64,000 nucleotides of DNA from Alkalimonas mucilaginosa (GCF_036327005.1 NZ_JAUGZK010000007.1:128988-192987), one strand, 5' to 3'. Positions 34,376 to 43,640 are shown, counted from the stretch's first letter. Program-made: numbers and translations. Notes: generated from the sequence alone by a model not told the origin.

Positions 34376-35866
34376 TCAGTTTGCCACAGCCTGGCAGTAA
34401 TGCCGGATAAAGTCCTGATGCGACGGATATTTGGCGACACTGCGCTGCACATTGCTCTGGATCTGCTGTAAAAAGCTGGCCAGTTCGTCATCGGACATTG
34501 CATCAACAATCGGATGATACTGCGCTGGCTGCAAGCCTTGCCCCAGCATCACCTGGATCCAGGAGCTTTCGCCAAACAACTCCTGAGCAAACTTGTACAC
34601 TTTGCCGCTTTGCTGAAATAACGCGATACGATGGGCCAATGAATCGGGCACTTGCATCGAGCGGCAATAGCGCCAGAACGGCGTGTCGGTACGCTCGGTG
34701 ACTTTGTAATGCAGAATAATAAAGTCGCGGATATTCAGCAGTTCGATTTCAGTTTGCCGGTTAAACTCGGCCACGTCGGCCGATTGAATGCCCTGGGCTG
34801 GAAACATTTGCAGCAGGCGAATGATACTGCGCTGGATCAGATGAATGCTGGTTGACTCCAATGGCTCCAGAAAACCCGACGATAAGCCGATAGCAATGCA
34901 GTTCTTTTGCCAGTGTTTACGGCGAGTACCGGTGCGAAACTTAATCAGTCGCGGCTCGGTCAGCATATCGCCTTCCAGATTATCGACCAGAGTTTGTCTG
35001 GCGTCGGCATCGCTTAAGTATTTACTGCAGTACACCAGACCATTGCCCACCCGGTTTTGCAGCGGAATACGCCATTGCCAGCCGGCCTGGCGGGCAATGG
35101 ATCGGGTGTATGCCAGGGGGGGGGCCACGCTTTTGGTTTGTACCGCAATAGCACTATCGCAGGGTAACCAGTGGCTCCAGTCATCAAAGCCGGTATTTAG
35201 CGTTTGTTCAATCAACAAGGCACGAAAGCCGGTGCAGTCGATAAATAAATCGCCATCAATATGCTGGCCATCTTGCAGCACAAGCCCGGAAATATCGCCA
35301 TGATCGTGCTGCTTCACACGGGCAATTTTGCCTTCAATCCGGTTTAAACCATGTTGCTGTGCGATGTTTCTCAGGTAGTTGGCATAGAGTGAGGCGTCCA
35401 TATGATAGGCATGGTTCAGATCCTGATTCGGCAGTACAGCAAAGCGCCCTTGCCGCGCAGCCAGGTGTTCTACGCAATAGTCGCCAATGTCGGCGGCAAT
35501 ACCTCGTTGCTGCCCCTTCAACCAGAAGTGCTGAAAGCCGCAGGCCCAGCAATCTTTTCCTAAATAGCCGAAAGAATGCAGGTAGTTTTTATGGACGTCG
35601 TGCCAGTTTTCAAAGGCGATCCCCAGCTTAAAGGTAGCATTGGTCGCGGCCATGACCTCCGCTTCTTTCAGGCCGAGTAGCCGGTGAAAAATATGCAGGG
35701 TTGGAATCGTGGCTTCACCCACGCCGACCGTGCCAATTTCGTCCGACTCTACCAGCACCACCTCGATGGATTTCCCCATCAGCTTGGCCAGCGCTGCGCC
35801 GGTCATCCAGCCGGCGGTGCCGCCACCGGCAATCACTACTTTTTTAATCCGCTGCGCTTCGTTCAT
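34376..35866 (-). CDS. Flavin-dependent tryptophan-halogenase-like protein (1)
   Basis: 496 residues. The FAD-binding motif is GGGTAG (14-19), the halogenase signature GVGEATIP is at 48-55, the catalytic Lys is K80 (TFKLGI), corresponding to PrnA K79, and WQWRIP at 263-268 is the WxWxIP motif that blocks monooxygenation. GFLEPLESTS (331-340) holds the conserved Glu. All catalytic features of an FADH2-dependent halogenase are present. No flavin reductase gene is in the locus. ATG 35866 is chosen for its AAGGGGG ribosome-binding site. A nine-C tract lies at codons 248-251. The substrate is unknown; family members in glycan loci are not shown to act on free tryptophan. Confidence 0.88.
   Translation of the reverse strand: MNEAQRIKKVVIAGGGTAGWMTGAALAKLMGKSIEVVLVESDEIGTVGVGEATIPTLHIFHRLLGLKEAEVMAATNATFKLGIAFENWHDVHKNYLHSFGYLGKDCWACGFQHFWLKGQQRGIAADIGDYCVEHLAARQGRFAVLPNQDLNHAYHMDASLYANYLRNIAQQHGLNRIEGKIARVKQHDHGDISGLVLQDGQHIDGDLFIDCTGFRALLIEQTLNTGFDDWSHWLPCDSAIAVQTKSVAPPLAYTRSIARQAGWQWRIPLQNRVGNGLVYCSKYLSDADARQTLVDNLEGDMLTEPRLIKFRTGTRRKHWQKNCIAIGLSSGFLEPLESTSIHLIQRSIIRLLQMFPAQGIQSADVAEFNRQTEIELLNIRDFIILHYKVTERTDTPFWRYCRSMQVPDSLAHRIALFQQSGKVYKFAQELFGESSWIQVMLGQGLQPAQYHPIVDAMSDDELASFLQQIQSNVQRSVAKYPSHQDFIRHYCQAVAN
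35116..35124. repeat. G9/C9 homopolymer inside halogenase gene 1
   Basis: Nine G on the plus strand encode Ala-Pro-Pro-Leu on the coding strand. Both +1 and -1 shifts reach a stop within about 40 codons, losing the second half of the enzyme from just before the WxWxIP motif or shortly after. Confidence 0.9.
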
Positions 35867-35904
35867 GCTGCCCCCTTGCTGGTGTCTGTTGGTATCATGG
35901 CGGT

Positions 35905-36918
35905 TCAACGCTTGAGTTTATTAAGCAGATCAGCGCGCAGCTGGCGCGCCTGCAGCTCGGAAATAGGTTTGGCCAGCATGGCCTGGGCAGCGTCCGGTAT
36001 GTGCTGCTGCGATACTTCATCATGGTCAAAAATATAATGTTCAAACATGGCTTTCCATGCCTGGCGCTGGGCTTTAGGCAAGCTGCGTAAACTGAGGATA
36101 CTCATCAACAGTGCATTGTTAGGGCGGCCAAGATAGGCCGGTGTATCGCGCCACCAATGGCTGAGCAATGCATTAAATGGTGTTAACGCTTTAACATGGT
36201 GCCACCACATGCTGGGAATAAATAATACGTCGCCCGGCGCTAACGTGGCGGTTTGGGCTGCTGCCAACGCCTGGGTAAAGCGTGGAAATTGCTGCAAATC
36301 GGGCTGCTCGAAATCGACCATGCTAATGTCCTGGCCGCCCGGGGCAAATTCCATCGGGCCAGGATAGAGGTTGGCAATTTGCTCCGGTGGAAACAGGGTG
36401 AAAGTGCGGCTGCCAACCACATTGCAGGCCAGATTATGCGGAAAATCATAATGTGCCGCGATCCGTGACTGGTTACCAATCCACAGGCTGGTCAGCGGTG
36501 TGATACCTGGCAAGACAATGCTGTTCTCCTTGGCCAGGCCGTTAAACCAGCGCTGAATGTCGGTGGAGCCCATATACCATGTACTGGCGTCATCCGCTGC
36601 CTGTGCCAGCAGGCGGTCAAGAAACTGGTTAAAGTCAACTTTACCGGCCTGAAAGTTAAAGCCGGTACAATCCTCATTATAAAACACTCGGCCCTGGTGC
36701 CCGGCAGGCACTAAGCAGGCATTGACCGGCTCACCCTGATAAAATTGCCGCAGATAATCAGCCGCGGCGGCGGCACTGTCTAGCCCTGCCTGTACCAGCG
36801 GCCAGTGTAAACATTGCTGTTGAAACACCAGTGGCGTGGTGGCTGTGGCAATGATCTGCTGCAAGCTGGCACTGTCGCAAGCCGGCAGGGTTTTTATCGG
36901 GGTGAGGGCTGCGGTCAT
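35905..36918 (-). CDS. JmjC-like cupin domain protein (cupin_8)
   Basis: 337 residues. The double-stranded beta-helix has H156-Y-D158 (AAHYDFPHNLACNV) and a distal His at 240-241 (SMWWHHVKAL), the iron-binding set of JmjC/FIH-type hydroxylases. GSRTFTLFPPEQIANLYP is the typical cupin_8 stretch. Relatives hydroxylate protein side chains. It lies between SapC and halogenase 1, overlapping the extended frame of the latter. GGAAGGTAACC precedes ATG 36918. The target is unknown. Confidence 0.85.
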   Translation of the reverse strand: MTAALTPIKTLPACDSASLQQIIATATTPLVFQQQCLHWPLVQAGLDSAAAAADYLRQFYQGEPVNACLVPAGHQGRVFYNEDCTGFNFQAGKVDFNQFLDRLLAQAADDASTWYMGSTDIQRWFNGLAKENSIVLPGITPLTSLWIGNQSRIAAHYDFPHNLACNVVGSRTFTLFPPEQIANLYPGPMEFAPGGQDISMVDFEQPDLQQFPRFTQALAAAQTATLAPGDVLFIPSMWWHHVKALTPFNALLSHWWRDTPAYLGRPNNALLMSILSLRSLPKAQRQAWKAMFEHYIFDHDEVSQQHIPDAAQAMLAKPISELQARQLRADLLNKLKR

Positions 36919-36934
36919 GGTGGTTACCTTCCGC

Positions 36935-37672
36935 TTAAGCCACAGTGCTGGCGTTCAGCTGGTTTTTTAACCGCAACAGACTGCGGATATTCGACTGTGA
37001 CGCAATCGCCATATAGATGGCCTCTAAATAGCCCTGGTTATGTAATTGAGCCAACACCTCGGCAGGTAATGCCGCCAGGCTGTCTTCGTTAATGGTATAA
37101 AAGCCCATCATCTGGTGTTTGCTGCCGTCATCCAGCTGAATATCCAGGGTGAACGATTCCAGCAGCTTGTGTTGCAGCAATAAATCGATAAAGGCCGTGT
37201 TGTCCTGCAGGCCCTGATGAATGGTTTGCAGCATGGCGGATACGTCGTCTAGATAGGGGCTGCTGCCACCCAGCGGTAAGAACAGTGCTTCGCCCTGCTC
37301 TTTGTTGACCCGCGGACTGTCCAGATCAAGATGGATCATATGTTGGATGTGCTCGACCCCGTCTTCGACTACCGCTTGCTTGCCAATTAAAAACGGGTGG
37401 CGGCGAACGGTCAGTGGCAGGTAATACCCCTGCCAGTTGTTGTCCTGTAAAAACAGGTTTTCCTGGTGGGTAAAGCCAAATACCGCCACCGAAAAAAACT
37501 GGCCGGTGGCGGCATCTTTATGGAAGAAAATCGGGTAATGCGCCTGGACACTGCGAAATTCTTGCGGGAACGTCGGGGTAAACCAGACATTGTCGCCAAA
37601 TTCAGCGCCGCGGCTGGTGATGACTTTCAGATCCAGATGCTCGACGCTGTTTAGTAGTACATGCTTGCTCAT
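36935..37672 (-). CDS. SapC-family protein
   Basis: 245 residues (MSKHVLLNSVEHLDLKVITS...). It matches the SapC family found next to TonB receptors and halogenases in Caulobacter, Xanthomonas and Alteromonadales; the name comes from a Campylobacter S-layer transport gene and does not define the activity here. It has no signal peptide or membrane segment. ATG 37672 is preferred for spacing from AGGATAG; another ATG is at 37675. It lies 16 bp before the cupin gene and 34 bp after halogenase 2. Confidence 0.82.
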   Translation of the reverse strand: MSKHVLLNSVEHLDLKVITSRGAEFGDNVWFTPTFPQEFRSVQAHYPIFFHKDAATGQFFSVAVFGFTHQENLFLQDNNWQGYYLPLTVRRHPFLIGKQAVVEDGVEHIQHMIHLDLDSPRVNKEQGEALFLPLGGSSPYLDDVSAMLQTIHQGLQDNTAFIDLLLQHKLLESFTLDIQLDDGSKHQMMGFYTINEDSLAALPAEVLAQLHNQGYLEAIYMAIASQSNIRSLLRLKNQLNASTVA

Positions 37673-37709
37673 CATTCTATCCTGTTGCGTAGGTTATTAT
37701 TGTTATTCG

Positions 37710-39275
37710 TTAAATAGGTGGTAAGCCATACTGGCGTATTTTGTTCAGTAACTGCCGGTTATCGGGTAATGCCGCCGCCTGGTGGGCTCTGCGCTTGGCG
37801 TTTTCAGCAAATAACTGATCGGCTTGTTGCACCAGCGATGGCTTTAAGTGGCTATAAGGCTGGGTATTCATATGCATACCGTACACAATGTACTGGTAAC
37901 TGGCCGCCGGAAACAGCACATCGCTGTGGGTAATATCCTGAGCTGATGGTACTTTGTGTTGCCATAGCTGCACCAACTGTTGCAACGGCTCGGGTATGCT
38001 GGAGGATTCACGATGATCATGCCAGTAAGCATGATCGCTGCGTTTACTCAGTACATAATGCAACTTTAAAAACTCAATAATTTGCTGCCAATGCCGGGTA
38101 AAAGCCTGGTTCATCCGTTCGGCAGCCAGCGTTAGCAAGGAGCCGGGCAGGGGCAATTGGGCAGAAAGGTAGTTGGCGCTCCACTCTACCAAGGCTAAGG
38201 CAGATGCCTCCAACGGCTCGATAAAACCGGCTGCCATCCCAATAGCGACACAATTGTGGTGCCAGCATTTGTTGTAGTGTCCAGGCTTAAAGCTAAGTTT
38301 GCGCCAGTTAAGCTGGGCGGTATTGGTCACCCCGGATTGGTGCAAATAGCGCTGCAGCTGTTGCTCGGCCTGCTCGTCAGAGCAATGGGCGGAGGAATAC
38401 ACATGGCCCACACCGCGGCGTGACTGCAGCCCTATGTCCCACACCCAGCCAGAGGGCTGAGCGGTAGAGACGGTACAGGAGGCGATAGCGGCATCAGGCT
38501 GATCATAAGGTACTTGCAGCGCCAGGGCTGAATCGTTAAATAGCCGGTGTTGTTGCGGGACAAAAGGCACGGCGTAATGTTTGCCTAGCAGGAGCGAAGC
38601 CGAACCGCTGCAATCGATGAACAGGTCGGCACTTATTACCGTGCCATCTGCGGTAACGAGAGTCGCAATATCACCGTTGGCGTTGTTGGTGATCTGCGCT
38701 ATATGCGCTTTCACATGGTGTACACCAAGCTTCTCAGTTGCATGTTGTTGTAACAGGTTACTGAATTTTCCGGCGTCCAGGTGATAACCATAATTATTGA
38801 TAAAGCTGTATTCGGCGGTGGAAATTTGCTTTGGTGCCAGGCCGGCCGCACAGAGCCGGGGTTGCGGGCTGACGGCGTCAGCAAAAGCAACCTGCTGGCG
38901 AAAAGGTAACCAATATGGGCAAATAGCCATCTCGGCTGTGCCTATCGGCAGACTGAAAGGATGAAAATAACTATCGGTGGTGTTCGTGCACCAATTAATA
39001 AACTGCGAACCCTGCTTAAAGCTGGCATCGCAGCTGTTTAGAAAATCGGTTTCGCTGATGCCAATACGTTGCAGTGTGTTGCGCATGGACGGCCAGGTGC
39101 CTTCACCTACACCAATAGAGGCAATATCGGGCGATTCAATCAGGGTAATCTGCAGCGTGGCAGGCGTGAGTAAGCGTCCCTGATCGGCATTGTGGTCAGC
39201 AGCCAGTATGGCCGCAGTTAACCAGCCTGCGGTTCCTCCACCGACAATCACTATCTGTTTAATCACTGTATCCAT
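37710..39275 (-). CDS. Flavin-dependent tryptophan-halogenase-like protein (2)
   Basis: 521 residues. FAD motif GGGTAG is at 12-17, GVGEGTWPS at 55-63, and a Lys in ASFKQGS (K87) matches the halogenase Lys. The WxWxIP motif is changed to WVWDIG (277-282), and the Glu region reads GFIEPLEASA. It is thus a divergent paralogue of the enzyme at 34376-35866, and halogenation is less certain. It is the first gene after the receptor terminator and probably starts the halogenase-SapC-cupin transcript. Confidence 0.87.
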   Translation of the reverse strand: MDTVIKQIVIVGGGTAGWLTAAILAADHNADQGRLLTPATLQITLIESPDIASIGVGEGTWPSMRNTLQRIGISETDFLNSCDASFKQGSQFINWCTNTTDSYFHPFSLPIGTAEMAICPYWLPFRQQVAFADAVSPQPRLCAAGLAPKQISTAEYSFINNYGYHLDAGKFSNLLQQHATEKLGVHHVKAHIAQITNNANGDIATLVTADGTVISADLFIDCSGSASLLLGKHYAVPFVPQQHRLFNDSALALQVPYDQPDAAIASCTVSTAQPSGWVWDIGLQSRRGVGHVYSSAHCSDEQAEQQLQRYLHQSGVTNTAQLNWRKLSFKPGHYNKCWHHNCVAIGMAAGFIEPLEASALALVEWSANYLSAQLPLPGSLLTLAAERMNQAFTRHWQQIIEFLKLHYVLSKRSDHAYWHDHRESSSIPEPLQQLVQLWQHKVPSAQDITHSDVLFPAASYQYIVYGMHMNTQPYSHLKPSLVQQADQLFAENAKRRAHQAAALPDNRQLLNKIRQYGLPPI

Positions 39276-39377
39276 CTGATCATTACCGCTGTGAAGACCT
39301 GGTCAGGGCCTGGCTGTTATGCAGAACATAGTCAAGATAACGTATCTGCTGGCAGCATTGAAGTTATCGGTAAATAA

Positions 39378-39399
39378 AAGGCCATAATGCTATGGCCTT
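39378..39399 (-). terminator. Terminator between TonB receptor and halogenase genes
   Basis: AAGGCCATA (39378-39386) and TATGGCCTT (39391-39399) form a perfect 9-bp stem with a 4-nt loop; the minus strand continues TTTTATTTACC. It is a good intrinsic terminator 20 bp after the receptor stop, so the receptor should be expressed above the downstream genes. Confidence 0.8.
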
Positions 39400-39418
39400 G
39401 TTGGGTAGCGCCATCTGG

Positions 39419-42391
39419 TCAGAACACGTAACGGGCACCAATGCTGTAGCGTGGGCCAGTTTCCACCAGGCTTAATACCTGCTCTTTAGCGCGGCCATGG
39501 ATACGTTGGTATTCATTGGTGATATTTAATGCTTCCACATACAGGCTTAGCCCTTGTACCATTGGCAAGTCATAGCTGGCTGACACGTCAATCTGGGAAT
39601 AAGCCTCGGTATACTGCGGATTTGCACCGGTCTCCTGGCCACGTGAACTTAAGAACTGGTCCCGCCAGTTATAGGCGATACGAGCCTGAAAACCATTTTT
39701 TTCATAAAACAACACTGCGTTCGCCGTATCACTGATCCCCAGGATAGCCGGCTGATCTGCCAGAATAAAGTTGTTGTAATCATTCTCACTGTTCACCAGG
39801 GTGTAGTTGGCAAGTATCCCGAAGCCAGAGTCGCCAAACACATGTTGAATGGCAAACTCCCAGCCATCAATGACTTCAGATACACTGCTGTTTGATGGGG
39901 TGTCGATCCTAAACACCAGGTCATTGTCTTCGCCGGCTACCCCGCTGATCACACCATTGGCGACATCAACACCCGGAGCATTCGGATAATTGGCGAAAAT
40001 CCAGTTGCGGATAGCCTGTGCATCTGAACCGACCGCAGCTATAGCTTCAGCATATTTAGGGCCATTGACCGGGTTAGGAATATTGTAAATCGTCGATTCC
40101 ACCACGGTGTTGCTGATAAAATTGGAGGTGTTTTTGCGGAAGTAACCCACAGAGACATAGCTTGAGGGAGCAAAGTACCATTCGGCCGAGAAGTCGATAT
40201 TTTTTGACTCCAGTGGCAGCAGGCTTGGATTCCCCGCTGAGCCTCCACCACCACCGCGGTTGGCCAGGGTGTTCACCACGGTACCCCCTTGAATGGCTAC
40301 ATAGTCTGGGCGGCCAATGGTTTCACTGTAGGCGGCGCGCAATATCACATCGTCAATGATTTCAATATTGAAATTAATACTTGGCAGGAAGTAATTGTAG
40401 CTGCCTTTTTGGGTCTGGAGTTCGCGCAGGCCGCTGGCTTGCAATTCAATTTCGGTTTCAGCAATCCAGTTGGCACCATCGTAGCTGGCTACCGCAGAGG
40501 TAGAAGTGACGTTGGTTTTTTCGTAACGCATACCAATATGGAAATCATACTGCCGGCCATTGAAATCGGACTCGTAGTTGTACTGTAAAAACACCGACTG
40601 TGATTTCTCTTTGGTGTAACGGTCCACGTCGCTGGCGTAGTCCGTCGATGGGCAAAAATCGGTACCGCAATCTCCCGCACCCACATACCCGGCTGGTGTG
40701 TATAACATTTCAGCCCGATCTCTTAGCATGCCAAAGTTCCACATGAAAATACGATCTAGCACCTCGAACGTCTGGCCGGGTGCCAGTGAGAAATCACCGG
40801 TGCTGGTACTAAATTTATCCTGAATGGTCTCTGCCGGAAAGAACGATTCGTCAAAGTCGCCGGCCTGACCAACACCACCCCAATCGTTACGCTGGACATT
40901 TACGGAGCGGGAGCGGTTATCCACATTGTTCAGTGCGATGCCAAAATCAATGCTGCCTCTTTGCTCAAACACATATTCACCGGTTAACTGATATTGACCG
41001 ATTTCAGATTTATTGGTGGCGTTACCAAATACGCTACCGGTCACCATCATATCGGACGGTTGTACACTGTTGCCGCCACCGACAGACAGCAAGGGCCGGG
41101 CGCCACTGAAATCTGTAGCTGCGCTGGTGCGAATAAATGCAGCAGTGCTCAGGGTATTATCTGAACCAAAGGCATTATTCGGTTTGAACTCGGCTGTGGA
41201 TTGATGGGCATCAAAGGTCAGTTTCAGCGCATTGCTGGCTTGCCATTCGATGTTAAGACCCAGCGAGCCACTTTGGTTACGCACGCCATAATCGCCTGCG
41301 GCCATCGACAGGTCTGCTGCCGTATCATAGGTTTCAGAGTAAATCAGTGGTGATGCAACTGGCCCGTCAGTCCAGACGTTTTGTGATGGGGCAAAGGTAA
41401 ACCACGCCGACACGTCGTTGTATTGCGTGTCGATGTCATTGCGCATATAGGTGTAATCCAACGTTGTTTTGAGGGTATCGGTCGGCGCATATTGCAGCAC
41501 TAACTGACCATTGGTACGTACCCGCTGCTGTTCTTCAAATTTGTATATGGTGGTTTGTGGTACTGAATACACATCATTCGGGCCCGGACGGTTCACCTGG
41601 TTTTGCTGTGGCACGCCCCCCCAGTCGGCATTATCGCCTGACCAATCATTGTCGGTGATCCCGGGAAAGCTACGCCAGCCGGTACCCACGTTGGCTTGTT
41701 GACTGCCACTGTCACGCTCCTGATAGCTGGCTGCAATCAACACACCAAACTTATTATTATCAAAGGTTGTTGAATAAATGCCCGAAAGCTCTGGTGTGAT
41801 CGATGAGCCTCGTTCTGATGAGGTGTCATGCACACCGGCAATACTCAGCAGAGCTCTGTCACCACCGGCCGACAGTGGCCGCAATGTTTGAATATCAATG
41901 GTGGAACCAATACCACCTGTTGGGTTGGAAGCGAAACTGGTTTTATGGACTTCAGCCCCGCTGATTAAATCTGAGGCGATGTTGGCAAAGTCGAATGACC
42001 GTGAGCCGGTTGTGACCGGCATTTGTCGGCCATTGAGTGTGACCAGATTGTAGTCGGCGCCAAAGCCCCGAACAGACACTTTGCTGCCTTCGCCATTGAC
42101 GCGATCGATGGACACGCCACTGATCCGTTGCAGCGATTCTGCCAGATTGGTGTCGGGAAATTTACCGATATCTTCTGCTGAAATGGCATCAACGATACCG
42201 GTTGAACTGCGTTTAACGGCCATAGAGTTGGTTAAGCTGCCACGAATACCTGTTACGGCAATCACCTCGATATCTGTAGCTGGCTCTGCAGCCAGGGCAT
42301 CCTGAGCCAGGCTGGGTAGTGAGACGCCCATACCCAGAATTAAAGATAAGCTGGTAGCCAGTCTGGTCTTTCTAAAAGTGTGCGGTTTCAT
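39419..42391 (-). CDS. TonB-dependent outer-membrane receptor (Caulobacter/Xanthomonas carbohydrate type)
   Basis: 990 residues from ATG 42391 (AGGGAATTAAC before it). A signal peptide of about 30 residues ends SLAQ, a TonB-box-like IEVIAVTG lies near 40-47, and the plug domain has DAISAEDIGKFPDTNLAESLQRISGVSIDR and VRGFGADYNLVTLNGRQMP. A 22-strand barrel follows, ending in YVF. This plug pattern belongs to the receptor group linked to plant and algal sugar uptake. With GH1, GPH and LacI downstream it should import a beta-glucoside oligosaccharide. Two LacI-type operators lie upstream. Confidence 0.93.
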   Translation of the reverse strand: MKPHTFRKTRLATSLSLILGMGVSLPSLAQDALAAEPATDIEVIAVTGIRGSLTNSMAVKRSSTGIVDAISAEDIGKFPDTNLAESLQRISGVSIDRVNGEGSKVSVRGFGADYNLVTLNGRQMPVTTGSRSFDFANIASDLISGAEVHKTSFASNPTGGIGSTIDIQTLRPLSAGGDRALLSIAGVHDTSSERGSSITPELSGIYSTTFDNNKFGVLIAASYQERDSGSQQANVGTGWRSFPGITDNDWSGDNADWGGVPQQNQVNRPGPNDVYSVPQTTIYKFEEQQRVRTNGQLVLQYAPTDTLKTTLDYTYMRNDIDTQYNDVSAWFTFAPSQNVWTDGPVASPLIYSETYDTAADLSMAAGDYGVRNQSGSLGLNIEWQASNALKLTFDAHQSTAEFKPNNAFGSDNTLSTAAFIRTSAATDFSGARPLLSVGGGNSVQPSDMMVTGSVFGNATNKSEIGQYQLTGEYVFEQRGSIDFGIALNNVDNRSRSVNVQRNDWGGVGQAGDFDESFFPAETIQDKFSTSTGDFSLAPGQTFEVLDRIFMWNFGMLRDRAEMLYTPAGYVGAGDCGTDFCPSTDYASDVDRYTKEKSQSVFLQYNYESDFNGRQYDFHIGMRYEKTNVTSTSAVASYDGANWIAETEIELQASGLRELQTQKGSYNYFLPSINFNIEIIDDVILRAAYSETIGRPDYVAIQGGTVVNTLANRGGGGGSAGNPSLLPLESKNIDFSAEWYFAPSSYVSVGYFRKNTSNFISNTVVESTIYNIPNPVNGPKYAEAIAAVGSDAQAIRNWIFANYPNAPGVDVANGVISGVAGEDNDLVFRIDTPSNSSVSEVIDGWEFAIQHVFGDSGFGILANYTLVNSENDYNNFILADQPAILGISDTANAVLFYEKNGFQARIAYNWRDQFLSSRGQETGANPQYTEAYSQIDVSASYDLPMVQGLSLYVEALNITNEYQRIHGRAKEQVLSLVETGPRYSIGARYVF

Positions 42392-42473
42392 GTTAATTCC
42401 CTGTCGACAATATTTGGTTCTTGTTTTTAATAAAGTAGTCGCCAGACAGGTGGCCAATACTTCAAGACTCAAC

Positions 42474-42487
42474 TGTAAGCGCTTTCA
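42474..42487. promoter_or_regulatory. LacI-type operator before the TonB receptor
   Basis: TGTAAGCGCTTTCA lies 83 bp before the receptor ATG and has the central-CG dyad of LacI sites. The 42392-42906 gap otherwise holds AT-rich DNA with no gene I would accept. Confidence 0.75.
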
Positions 42488-42686
42488 TAAAGTTAGGTGA
42501 TTTTTTTTCAGTCGTCAATACAAAAAGATTAATTTATAAGCGATATATTTAAAAGTCTTTATTTATCAATTAGAAGTGATTTATTTTTTGGCTTTCCCAA
42601 CGTCCTTTGGGTGGTGGTTTTGATTTTTTATTGTGCAATTTGGAGCGGGGCCATTGTCTGTGGAGTGGGTGATTAATTAAATGATT

Positions 42687-42700
42687 TGGAAGCGCTTACA
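42687..42700. promoter_or_regulatory. Second LacI-type operator in the receptor upstream region
   Basis: TGGAAGCGCTTACA is the same motif in opposite orientation, 213 bp from the first site and 207 bp before the HAD phosphatase gene. It could allow looping with the first site, or place the plus-strand phosphatase gene under the same repressor. Confidence 0.7.
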
Positions 42701-42906
42701 TTGTCATTTTAACTTGGCTGTTTATGCATGCGTTTGCTTGAACTATGTGCTGGCGCATAACTCTGATGCATCAGCTTGGGTGGTTCGTGGGGAGTTTGCC
42801 GCAGCTAACTGGCAGCACAGGCAAGCTGTGATTATGGCGGCATGCGTTGTAAAATGGCTGTTGCATGCGTTGGTTTCTGGCGTGCAGTTTTTAGCAGGAG
42901 AGCACA

Positions 42907-43566
42907 GTGGTAAAAGCAGTAATTTTTGATATGGATGGAGTACTGATAGACTCCGAGCCTATGTGGCAACAGGCCGAGCTGGATGTGTTTGGCCGCCTTG
43001 GCGTAACATTGCAACCGCATCAAACCAAACAAACTGCGGGCATGACTACCCGGGCTGTTACCGAATACTGGTACCAGCAATCGCCCTGGCAAGGTGTAAG
43101 CCTGGCCGATACTGAAGCGGCAGTGATTTCCCAGGTGGCGCAATCCATAGCCAGCCGGGGCGAGGCCAAGAAAGGGGTGCTGCGATTATTGCAGCAATTA
43201 CAACAGCAACAGTTGCCGACGGCGCTGGCTACCAATTCATCGCAGTACCTGATGGATACCACCCTCGATACTTTAGCCATTCGGCATTATTTTGCTGCAC
43301 ACTGTTGTGTCGAGATGGTGGCACAAGGCAAGCCAGCCCCGGATATTTACTTGCTGGCTGCCAGTAAACTGGAGGTAGCTCCCGCCGACTGCCTGGTATT
43401 TGAAGACTCTTATACCGGTATCAGTGCGGCCAAAGCCGCGGGTATGACCGTGATCGCGATTCCGGCAGCCGAAGAATGGCAGCATGAAAAATTTGCCATT
43501 GCCGATGCCAAAATAAGGTGTCTGAGTGAATTTGATTTTTCAAGCTGGTCATTGCCGCTGCGGTAA
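42907..43566 (+). CDS. HAD-superfamily hexose-phosphate phosphatase (HxpB/YniC-like)
   Basis: 219 residues. HAD motif I is FDMDGVLIDSEP (D8, D10), motif II LATNSS, Lys in QGKPAPDIY, and motif III VFEDSYTGISAAKAAGM. A helical cap after motif I (MTTRAVTEYWYQ) is that of 2-deoxyglucose-6-phosphatase/beta-phosphoglucomutase relatives. It dephosphorylates hexose phosphates. The start is GTG 42907 with AGGAGAGCACA before it. An operator of the sugar locus lies upstream, which would fit sugar-phosphate detoxification. Confidence 0.86.
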   Translation: MVKAVIFDMDGVLIDSEPMWQQAELDVFGRLGVTLQPHQTKQTAGMTTRAVTEYWYQQSPWQGVSLADTEAAVISQVAQSIASRGEAKKGVLRLLQQLQQQQLPTALATNSSQYLMDTTLDTLAIRHYFAAHCCVEMVAQGKPAPDIYLLAASKLEVAPADCLVFEDSYTGISAAKAAGMTVIAIPAAEEWQHEKFAIADAKIRCLSEFDFSSWSLPLR

Positions 43567-43640
43567 CTATGAGCAGCGTTGCGGCCGCAACATGGTAGCC
43601 GTAAAATACTTGCAGGTGAACCCCACAAGCTTTGTACTGA

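Noticed and set aside
42681..42929. A small plus-strand frame upstream of the HAD phosphatase.
   Set aside because: It lies over the LacI-type operator, overlaps the phosphatase start in another frame, and has no ribosome-binding site or family.
43578..43591. Perfect palindrome GTTGCGGCCGCAAC after the HAD gene.
   Set aside because: No loop, no T tract and no repeat elsewhere in the window; probably coincidental.
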